Source: Verrucomicrobiales bacterium
GTDB lineage: Bacteria > Verrucomicrobiota > Verrucomicrobiia > Verrucomicrobiales > DEV007
Assembly (NCBI GenBank): GCA_002696885.1
Contig: NZSO01000067.1
Coordinates: forward strand, 5,320-14,068
DNA: 8,749 nt
Reading direction: 5' to 3'
Part shown: one piece after another, positions 1-5,247 of the stretch
Layout of the letters: every line of letters starts with the position of its first letter
How positions within the stretch are numbered: position 1 is the stretch's first letter
Made by a program: the position numbers and the translations under genes
The notes under the pieces: model-generated
The model's database searches: none
What the model was told of the DNA's origin: nothing
Seen by the model: only the letters and a program-made list of their open reading frames with translations

Positions 1-114
1 TCTTATCCATGGTTTAAACCACCCTTTGCAACATCATATTGTTCGGTTTCAGATAATATTACAGAAGCCGTTAGAAAATTTAAAAGAGATATAATAGAAA
101 ATACTAATTTATAA
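1..114 (+). CDS. C-terminal fragment of an unidentified protein, possibly a PLP aminotransferase tail
   Basis: An open frame runs from base 1 without a start and stops at TAA 112-114, giving 37 residues that begin SYPWFKPPFATSYCSVSDN and end in a basic helix-like stretch (EAVRKFKRDIIE). The stop lies 11 bases inside the end of the convergent accA gene, as expected for tightly packed genes on opposite strands. A run of the form S-Y-C-x-S-x-x-x-I-x-E-A-hydrophobic-basic is reminiscent of the last strand and helix of fold-type I aminotransferases, but 37 residues are too few to be sure and the usual arginine before the strand is not evident. The rest of the gene lies left of the window. That this is coding is moderately supported; the family is a guess. 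Confidence 0.5.
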   Translation, partial: SYPWFKPPFATSYCSVSDNITEAVRKFKRDIIENTNL

Positions 115-949
115 ATTCTCCAATTTCTCTGTATTTTTTATATCTCTGATCCAACATTTCATCGGTTGATTTGTTTTTGAGCAAATCAATTTCTTCCAGG
201 ATAGCTGCCTTTAAATTTTTCGAAGTCGACTTAGGATTTGAGTGTGCACCATGTTTTGGTTCTTTAACAATCTTATCAATAACTCCAAGCTTCTTTAAAC
301 TTCTAGCATCAAGCTTCATGGCATTTGCTGCATCTGGTGCATACTTTCGATCTTTCCACAGAATGGCAGCACAGCCCTCTGGACTAATAACAGAATAGTA
401 TGAATTCTCCATCATTAGCACTTTGTCGGCAATTCCTATACCTAAAGCACCTCCAGATCCACCTTCACCAATAACCACAGCAACTATTGGAGTTTTTAAC
501 ATAACCATTTCTCTTAGGTTGAAGGCTATTGATTCGGCAATATTTCTTTCCTCTGCTTCTACTCCAGGATAAGCTCCGGGAGTGTCGATGATTGAAACGA
601 TTGGAATCTTGAATTTTTCTGCCATACGCATCATGCGCAATGCTTTTCTATAGCCCTCTGGTCCAGCACATCCAAAATTTCTTTTTAACTTTTCGTCTGT
701 CTCTCTACCCTTTTCATGCCCTATGACCATACATTTAATTCCCTCAATTCGTGCAAAGCCTCCTGGCATAGCCCCATCATCACCTATGTGACGATCTCCA
801 TGAATTTCAATAAAATCCTCAAAACAAGAAGCCACGTAATCCAGCATCATTGGTCTATTGGGATGACGAGCCAATTCAACTCTTTTCCATGAAGATATCT
901 GGGCCGTTTTTGATGCTATTTTTTTCTTCGCGGTTTTTTTGGTTGCCAT
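104..949 (-). CDS. accA: Acetyl-CoA carboxylase carboxyltransferase subunit alpha
   Basis: This is the alpha subunit of the carboxyltransferase that moves the carboxyl group from carboxybiotin (on AccB) to acetyl-CoA, giving malonyl-CoA for fatty-acid synthesis; it works in the cytoplasm as an A2D2 tetramer with AccD. Family motifs are intact: LARHPNRP (26-33), GHEKGRET (77-84), PEGYRKAL (97-104), DTPGAYPG (122-129), GEGGSGGAL (161-169) and SVISPEGCAAILWKD (186-200). At 281 residues it is shorter than the roughly 319 of E. coli. The difference is mainly at the N-terminus, where a lysine-rich stretch (MATKKTAKKKIASKTAQ) replaces most of the helical region before the conserved Trp (W21 here, near 57 in E. 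coli). An in-frame TAA two codons before the ATG rules out a longer start. It follows the LysM gene by 17 bases and is probably cotranscribed with it. There is no Shine-Dalgarno; the leader is AAATTAAA. Confidence 0.97.
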   Translation of the reverse strand: MATKKTAKKKIASKTAQISSWKRVELARHPNRPMMLDYVASCFEDFIEIHGDRHIGDDGAMPGGFARIEGIKCMVIGHEKGRETDEKLKRNFGCAGPEGYRKALRMMRMAEKFKIPIVSIIDTPGAYPGVEAEERNIAESIAFNLREMVMLKTPIVAVVIGEGGSGGALGIGIADKVLMMENSYYSVISPEGCAAILWKDRKYAPDAANAMKLDARSLKKLGVIDKIVKEPKHGAHSNPKSTSKNLKAAILEEIDLLKNKSTDEMLDQRYKKYREIGEFIN

Positions 950-966
950 TTTAATTTATTTTAATT

Positions 967-1818
967 TCAACTTCTTACGTAAATATTAATACCAGATTTC
1001 AACAAAATCGCCAATTCTTCAAGATCTTCTGAAACGACAAAAAAACCTGTGGTGTATTTGCTATTGTCATTATTTTGATCAACAGAAACAATAGATACTC
1101 CTCTTCTTTTTGTTCTAATTTGTTTTTTGGATGAAACATGGTCCTTTGATCCTAATGCCATAAACTTGTTTCCATCTCCGACTACAACACCATGGATTTC
1201 TGTATCAAATGATTTTGGCACACCTTGGGGCAACTTATAGCCCTCCAATTTATAATTCTTGAATAATCTATTATCACCAGTTCGTAAACTAATACTAGAA
1301 GAATTCAAATTAATCATCACACTAAACTTTAGTTCGCAGACAATTAATCTTTCACCTGGTTGTATATTAGCTCCTAACCTTTTGTTTACTTTAAGAATAA
1401 AGCCTGGTGTTGTACCAGATCTCTTTGCAATAGAGTTTAATGCATCTCCCCTTTTAACCTCATACTCAGTTTTAAATTTATTTTCATTTCTTGAGAATAA
1501 ATTATCACAATTATACTCGCCAAGTATATCATTAGCTTCATCACATTTGCTTGAATCAGGATAAAGTTTCAATAATTCGTGAAGTTTGGATATTCCTTCA
1601 TATACCCTTTCCTTCCTGATTAATGCCATTGCATCATCATAAAGCGGCAGACCATAGTCGACATCCTTCACAGGCAATTTTTTGAGTTTTTTTACCTCTT
1701 GAGAAAGCTGTTTTTTAGGTTCGATCTTGTCCGTCCAAAGATAATTTAGACACACATATGAAAACACTAAAAAACATGCACCCAAAAATGCAAAAAGGAG
1801 CCTTATGTAGACTTTCAC
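967..1818 (-). CDS. Membrane-anchored LysM protein with a degenerate L,D-transpeptidase (YkuD-like) domain
   Basis: The protein has 283 residues. An uncleaved signal-anchor or signal peptide lies at about 4-27 (hydrophobic after MKVYIR). A TPR-like helical pair follows at about 57-108 (DAMALIRKERVYEGISKLHE, YPDSS, ILGEYN). A LysM domain spans about 118-161 (YEVKRGDALNSIAKRSGTTP, then NIQPGERLIV) and should bind peptidoglycan. Residues 164-283 have the strand pattern of a YkuD domain: FSVMINLNSSSISL, GDNRLFKNYKLEGYKLPQG, and a final DLEELAILLKSGINIYV that matches the end of that fold. Where active enzymes have S-H-G-C-x-R, this one reads T256-T-G-F259-F-V261, so Cys, His and Arg are all missing. 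It is therefore probably a structural or wall-binding pseudoenzyme. The start is GTG (1816-1818), 14 bases after the upstream gene; no better start precedes the hydrophobic segment. LysM call strong, YkuD relationship moderate. Confidence 0.82.
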   Translation of the reverse strand: MKVYIRLLFAFLGACFLVFSYVCLNYLWTDKIEPKKQLSQEVKKLKKLPVKDVDYGLPLYDDAMALIRKERVYEGISKLHELLKLYPDSSKCDEANDILGEYNCDNLFSRNENKFKTEYEVKRGDALNSIAKRSGTTPGFILKVNKRLGANIQPGERLIVCELKFSVMINLNSSSISLRTGDNRLFKNYKLEGYKLPQGVPKSFDTEIHGVVVGDGNKFMALGSKDHVSSKKQIRTKRRGVSIVSVDQNNDNSKYTTGFFVVSEDLEELAILLKSGINIYVRS

Positions 1819-1832
1819 CTTAATTATAATAC

Positions 1833-2357
1833 TTAAAGCAAGCCTCTTCGTTTAAAATCAAATACATTAATACCCTGAGACTTTCCTATCATCTCCACAG
1901 TGAATCTTAACAAACACACCTCCCATGCATCATCAACTCCATGAATTACGGCAGCTAATGGATTTGAACTCGCATTAGCCCTATCTATAACTTTGTCTCG
2001 CACCTGATTAAACGGTTCATTAATAATATCCTCTCTAACTTTGTCCTTTCTAAAACTGAAACCATATTTCAATATAGATAGATCAGCCGCATTCTCATGA
2101 AGCCACTGGGTAAATGCCTCAGCTTGCTCTCCAAACCCCTCAAATTCTAAATCCGTATATGGATCAGGTTTTATAATAGTTGGACGATCAGCATGTATAA
2201 CACCCTCCCTAACACGTGTTTCATTTACACTGTCCATTAATTCAGAAATTAAATGAAACTCAAAGGATGTACTACCAAATGTATCGATTCGACGATCGGG
2301 CTCTAAAAGGATTTGTGTAAACTCTAGAGCATATTGAATATCGTCTTGAGAATACAT
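1833..2357 (-). CDS. Conserved protein of unknown function (174 aa)
   Basis: This is a soluble, acidic, 174-residue protein without signal peptide, membrane segment or a motif I can assign to an enzyme. Striking stretches that look conserved are EPDRRIDTFGSTSFEFHLI (19-37), ELMDSVNETRVREG (39-52), EGFGEQAEAFTQWL (73-86), HGVDDAWEVCLLRFTVEMI (139-157) and the C-terminal VFDFKRRGLL. I have a memory of such proteins in Verrucomicrobiota and related phyla, always as uncharacterised, but cannot confirm it here. It is the first gene of a close-packed leftward set: 14 bases separate its TAA from the GTG of the LysM gene. Its ATG is 18 bases after a strong hairpin that lies behind acpP. The leader has no Shine-Dalgarno. 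Coding is well supported by length, composition and spacing; the function is unknown. Confidence 0.88.
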   Translation of the reverse strand: MYSQDDIQYALEFTQILLEPDRRIDTFGSTSFEFHLISELMDSVNETRVREGVIHADRPTIIKPDPYTDLEFEGFGEQAEAFTQWLHENAADLSILKYGFSFRKDKVREDIINEPFNQVRDKVIDRANASSNPLAAVIHGVDDAWEVCLLRFTVEMIGKSQGINVFDFKRRGLL

Positions 2358-2375
2358 TAATTGGTATAAATAGAG

Positions 2376-2403
2376 TTAGTGCCTCGCAAACTTGAGGCAC
2401 TAA
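2376..2403 (-). terminator. Perfect 10-bp hairpin downstream of acpP (terminator, attenuator or processing site)
   Basis: TTAGTGCCTC (2376-2385) and GAGGCACTAA (2394-2403) are exact inverted repeats around an 8-base loop. The stem is 10 bp with a GC-rich core, in a gap of 71 bases between the acpP stop and the ATG of the 174-residue gene. In the leftward direction the 3' arm is followed by CTCTATTTATACC, which is not a clean T-run, so classical Rho-independent termination would be weak or partial. It may instead protect the acpP 3' end after processing, or lower expression of the genes behind. Hairpin seen directly; role inferred. Confidence 0.6.
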
Positions 2404-2428
2404 TAATCATTAGATTTCGAGTTAGAGA

Positions 2429-2668
2429 TTACTCTCCGGTTACACCTTCGATGTAACTGACTACAGCACCAACACTTCTAAGATTGTCTGTTTCTTCCTC
2501 AGGAACTTCTATACCGAATTCCTCTTCGAAAGCCATTACAAGTTCAACAGTATCTAGTGAATCTGCACCTAAATCTTCAACAAATTTTGCATCAAGCACC
2601 ACTTTATCCGGAGATGCTCCAAGCTCATTGACTATAATATCTCTAACTTTTTCTTCAACACTGGCCAT
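2429..2668 (-). CDS. acpP: Acyl carrier protein
   Basis: This 79-residue acidic helical protein carries the growing acyl chain of type II fatty-acid synthesis as a thioester on 4'-phosphopantetheine. The attachment motif GADSLDTVEL is complete, with the modified serine at position 37 (D36-S37-L38), followed by the recognition helix (VMAFEEEFGIEVPEEE) and the fourth helix (VGAVVSYIEG). Its length is normal for the family (77-80). It is transcribed leftward, separated by 143 bases from the preceding membrane-protein gene and by a hairpin from the following gene, so it probably forms its own abundant transcript with some read-through towards accA. A candidate sigma-70 promoter lies at 2701-2729. 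The ATG has no Shine-Dalgarno; the leader is AAATATAATTTC. The usual fab neighbours (fabD, fabG, fabF) are absent from this window. Confidence 0.97.
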   Translation of the reverse strand: MASVEEKVRDIIVNELGASPDKVVLDAKFVEDLGADSLDTVELVMAFEEEFGIEVPEEETDNLRSVGAVVSYIEGVTGE

Positions 2669-2700
2669 GAAATTATATTTTAGTTTTGTTAATTGTTATT

Positions 2701-2729
2701 TTTATAATCCCTTAAATGCCACTTAGCAA
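2701..2729 (-). promoter_or_regulatory. Candidate sigma-70 promoter of acpP
   Basis: Read leftward, TTGCTA (2729-2724) and TATAAA (2706-2701) are separated by exactly 17 bases, giving 4 of 6 and 5 of 6 matches to the -35 and -10 consensus. Transcription would start near 2694, leaving a leader of about 26 bases before the acpP ATG. The surroundings are very AT-rich, so chance matches are easy; the spacing and the placement support it. Confidence 0.42.
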
Positions 2730-2811
2730 ATCATTTAATCTTAGTAATTTATTTATAAAATATTCGTAATATTGAACAATAATTTTAATAAATTTTTGAC
2801 CCAAATAAGAA

Positions 2812-3756
2812 TTAATCTTCTGTCTGTAAAATATTTGGAGCATTTTCGATTAACTCACCCGTAAATTCACTTTTGATTCTCTCTAAAATTTCATCGGCTC
2901 CCTTGTACTTAAGGTCGTCGATTACGGCACGAGCAGACAAACCTTTATCGTTAATGTAATAGACATAAGCCAATCCTTTTTTGTTCCACTTACGAGTATC
3001 AATTTTTTTGATTTCGTTGAAGGCCACTTGAAAACCATGCTCAGTCGTGAATGATTCATCGTCAGAACTTAAAAATCTTCCTCGATTTATAACCGTAAGC
3101 ATTAAAACAAAAAGTGAAAAGAGACTTAGAATTGAACCAATAACAATTTGTGCCGTTATTTCTCCAGGATTGTGATATTTGGGATCAGCATTACTCCAAC
3201 CATCGTTTCCAGACAAAACTCCATACAAAGACCATTTCCTATTAAGATTTGCCGCCTCAAATGCATTGTACAATGATTCGAAATCATTAACTTTGCCGGA
3301 AGTTTTTAATGACTCATTCTTATTTAAAGGATATTTTTTTTGTCTGGCAAAATTCTCCCAATTAAGGTTTATCTGCTTTCCTGCAAAAAAAGCCTCTTTT
3401 ATTTTTTCTTTATCGACCTTCGAAACGGCTCTTTTACCCTCTGTAGAGATCAAATATTCCTCCCACTGCATGGGTAATTTACCATCTTGAAATGATTTTT
3501 TTATCAAGAGCGCATCAACTTCTGAAATCTTTATTTCATAACTCTCAATTTCCTTATTGAAATCACTCCACTCTCTTTTTTCCGAACCCGCATCAAATGC
3601 AAGCTTAGCTAGGTATATCTTATTTTTATTTGGCCAATTGATAAGGCCATCGTAATAAAACCATGCACCTGCCCCTGCTAACAAGATGAACATTAAAGCC
3701 ATTCGGCGGAAATACCAAAATCCAACATTACAGGTTATTTGATCTGAATGACCCAT
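2812..3756 (-). CDS. Two-TM membrane protein with four Trp-containing repeats and a PH-like C-terminal domain
   Basis: This 314-residue protein has a hydrophobic segment at about 15-36 (ALMFILLAGAGAWFYYDG) and another at about 200-224 (IVIGSILSLFSLFVLML). The loop between them (about 37-199) is probably periplasmic. It holds four imperfect copies of a pattern of an aromatic plus [A/D]-[G/A], then Trp and another aromatic: AFDAG with W63 and F66, SFQDG with W98 and Y101, AFFAG with W133 and F136, AFEAA with W175 and Y178. The tail (226-314; FQVAFNEIKKIDTRKWNKKG, then LAYVYYIND) resembles the bacterial PH-like domain that often follows a TM pair. The family seems to be an uncharacterised one that I loosely recall from Verrucomicrobiota and Planctomycetota. 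It is divergent from thiH across an 87-base gap. The ATG at 3756 leaves 16 residues before TM1; there is no Shine-Dalgarno. Function unknown. Confidence 0.85.
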   Translation of the reverse strand: MGHSDQITCNVGFWYFRRMALMFILLAGAGAWFYYDGLINWPNKNKIYLAKLAFDAGSEKREWSDFNKEIESYEIKISEVDALLIKKSFQDGKLPMQWEEYLISTEGKRAVSKVDKEKIKEAFFAGKQINLNWENFARQKKYPLNKNESLKTSGKVNDFESLYNAFEAANLNRKWSLYGVLSGNDGWSNADPKYHNPGEITAQIVIGSILSLFSLFVLMLTVINRGRFLSSDDESFTTEHGFQVAFNEIKKIDTRKWNKKGLAYVYYINDKGLSARAVIDDLKYKGADEILERIKSEFTGELIENAPNILQTED

Positions 3757-3779
3757 TTATAATGAGTTAATATCAAGAA

Positions 3780-3807
3780 TTGATTGAATCAAGTACTCAG
3801 TTACTTG
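3780..3807. promoter_or_regulatory. Overlapping inverted repeats in the divergent thiH / membrane-protein gap (possible operator)
   Basis: TTGATT-G-AATCAA (3780-3792) is a perfect inverted repeat with a single-base centre. It overlaps a second pair, CAAGTA (3790-3795) and TACTTG (3802-3807), with a 6-base loop. A weak rightward promoter, TTGAAT (3784-3789), 18 bases, TATATC (3808-3813), would place the first repeat over the -35 region of thiH. The 87-base gap must hold the start signals of both flanking genes. A repressor site is plausible; no family can be named. Confidence 0.3.
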
Positions 3808-3843
3808 TATATCGATTATCACAAAGTAAACTATTATCTAATA

Positions 3844-4980
3844 ATGAGTTTTAATGAAACATTTGATAATTTAAGCAATAATATCAATGCAAATTTAAGA
3901 AGATTTATTGAACTTTTGTCTTCTGATAATGATGAACATTTAGACAACTTGGTCAACGAGTCCACAAAGACGACCAAACAAAACTTTGGTAATACAATGC
4001 GACTTTTTGCTCCTTTGTATCTCTCAAATGAATGTATTAACGACTGTACTTATTGCGGTTTTTCAAGAAGCAATCCAATTCTGAGAGTCACCCTAAGCGT
4101 CGATCAAGTTTTGGCAGAGGCAAAACATTTACACGAACAAGGATTCAGAAGCATTCTTCTTGTTGCAGGAGAACATCCTAAATTTGTATCTAGTGGATAC
4201 TTAGAAGAATGTATAGGGGCCATAAAGAATTTATTTCCATCAATTGCTCTTGAGATTGCACCTATGAATGAAGATGAATACATCAAGTTAGTAAGAGCAG
4301 GGTGTGAGGCACTGGTTGTTTACCAAGAAACATATAACAAAAAAGTCTATAAAGAATTACACACTCTAGGTCCAAAAAAAGATTTCAGCTGGCGGATAGA
4401 TTGCCCAGAGCGAGCATACAATGCAGGTTTTAGGCGCATCGGAATTGGTTCCTTATTCGGCTTAAGCGACTGGAAAAAGGAAGCTCTGTCGTTGGCGGCT
4501 CATTTGGATTATCTAAAAAGAAAATGCTGGGCTGCAAGTTATACCGTAAGCTTTCCCAGAATACGCCCTTCAGCAGGAGGATTTACACCATCGCACTCTT
4601 TAAATGATAGAGATTTCATAAAACTTGTTTGCGCATTTAGAATTTGCTTCCCCGACGTTGGCATCGTTTTAAGTACTCGTGAATCTGAAAAATTTCGTGA
4701 CTACCTATTTTCTATTGGAATAACAATGATTAGTGCTGGAAGCCACACCGAACCAGGAGGGTATACTGGAAAAGGAAAAGATGATCTCCATTATACGATA
4801 AAAGGTAGAAGAGTGGAAATCCAAGATGCCGTAGACATTAAACCCTGTGGTGCAAATTCTGCGACTCAACAATTTGAAATTAATGACAACCGTTCACCTA
4901 AAGAAATCTGTAGAATGCTTCAACTAAAGGACCTTGATCCAGTGTGGAAAGACTGGGATTCTTCGATACTTAGTAATTAA
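3844..4980 (+). CDS. thiH: 2-iminoacetate synthase (tyrosine lyase), thiamine thiazole pathway
   Basis: ThiH is a radical-SAM enzyme that splits L-tyrosine into p-cresol and 2-iminoacetate (dehydroglycine), which ThiG condenses with DXP and the ThiS sulfur to make the thiazole of thiamine. The 4Fe-4S motif CxxxCxxC is at C64, C68 and C71 (CINDCTYCGF), preceded by FGNTMRLFAPLYLSN. Other ThiH signatures are LLVAGEH, VYQETYN, IGIGSLFGLSDW, YTVSFPRIRPSAGG, LSTRES, PGGYTGKG and the terminal PVWKDWDS. I chose the ATG at 3844 (378 residues, against 377 in E. coli). An in-frame TTG at 3784 would add 20 residues that resemble nothing in ThiH. The ATG follows CTAATA without a Shine-Dalgarno. thiS follows after 11 bases; thiG, thiF and a TPP riboswitch are not seen. 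Confidence 0.96.
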   Translation: MSFNETFDNLSNNINANLRRFIELLSSDNDEHLDNLVNESTKTTKQNFGNTMRLFAPLYLSNECINDCTYCGFSRSNPILRVTLSVDQVLAEAKHLHEQGFRSILLVAGEHPKFVSSGYLEECIGAIKNLFPSIALEIAPMNEDEYIKLVRAGCEALVVYQETYNKKVYKELHTLGPKKDFSWRIDCPERAYNAGFRRIGIGSLFGLSDWKKEALSLAAHLDYLKRKCWAASYTVSFPRIRPSAGGFTPSHSLNDRDFIKLVCAFRICFPDVGIVLSTRESEKFRDYLFSIGITMISAGSHTEPGGYTGKGKDDLHYTIKGRRVEIQDAVDIKPCGANSATQQFEINDNRSPKEICRMLQLKDLDPVWKDWDSSILSN

Positions 4981-4991
4981 TTGATTTAAAA

Positions 4992-5195
4992 ATGAAAATT
5001 ACAATCAACGGTAATGAATATTTTAAATTCGAGACCGGCATCAATGTACATGACTTAATTCAAAAGTTAAACCTCAGTGACAAACAAATAATTGTAGAGC
5101 TCAACCAAATTGCTTTAATGCAAAAAGATTACAAAACCAGCCTTCTCAATGATGGTGATATAATTGAAATAGTTCAAATTGCTGCGGGAGGTTAA
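4992..5195 (+). CDS. thiS: Sulfur carrier protein ThiS
   Basis: This 67-residue beta-grasp protein resembles ubiquitin and MoaD and carries sulfur as a C-terminal thiocarboxylate for thiazole synthesis. The diagnostic ending is DGDIIEIVQIAAGG, with the terminal Gly66-Gly67 that ThiF adenylates. The N-terminal MKITINGNEYFKF and VHDLIQKLNL match the first strands and helix of the fold. Its length matches E. coli ThiS (66). It lies 11 bases after thiH, so the two are cotranscribed and supply two of the inputs to ThiG. Nothing is broken or missing. MoaD or another small sulfur carrier is the only alternative, and the thiH neighbour argues against it. Confidence 0.94.
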   Translation: MKITINGNEYFKFETGINVHDLIQKLNLSDKQIIVELNQIALMQKDYKTSLLNDGDIIEIVQIAAGG

Positions 5196-5247
5196 CAAAA
5201 TAGTTTTTTACTAGTAAAATAACAACAGAACGTTAGGATATGTTAGA

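Noticed and set aside
85..147. Bidirectional terminator at the convergent end of accA
   Set aside because: AGAGATATA (85-93) and TATATCTCT (139-147) are complementary but 45 bases apart, and the AATTTATAAATT palindrome between them (106-117) is purely A/T. Neither is convincing as a terminator.
171..398. Rightward open frame opposite accA (similar ones at 1259-1564, 3179-3490 and leftward at 4104-4286 and 7781-8080)
   Set aside because: All lie inside strongly supported genes on the other strand, have no domain features and no independent start signals.
2669..2677. TATAAT directly before the acpP ATG as a -10 element for a leaderless transcript
   Set aside because: The start would fall within the first codons, no -35 fits as well as the pair at 2701-2729, and such words are common by chance in AT-rich leaders.
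2484..2726. Rightward open frame opposite acpP
   Set aside because: It is the antisense shadow of a certain gene: serine-rich translation, no recognisable domain, and its end runs into the acpP promoter region.
2669..2811. Terminator or small RNA in the 143-base gap before acpP
   Set aside because: Apart from the candidate promoter, only a 4-bp inverted repeat (ATTGAACAAT) and A/T runs are visible.
3784..3843. A 20-residue N-terminal extension of ThiH from a TTG at 3784
   Set aside because: The ATG at 3844 gives 378 residues, matching the family length. The extra residues resemble nothing in ThiH and would use up most of the divergent gap, where promoters must lie.
3757..3843. TPP riboswitch ahead of thiH
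   Set aside because: The gap is only 87 bases, contains none of the conserved riboswitch segments and shows only short 6-bp inverted repeats.
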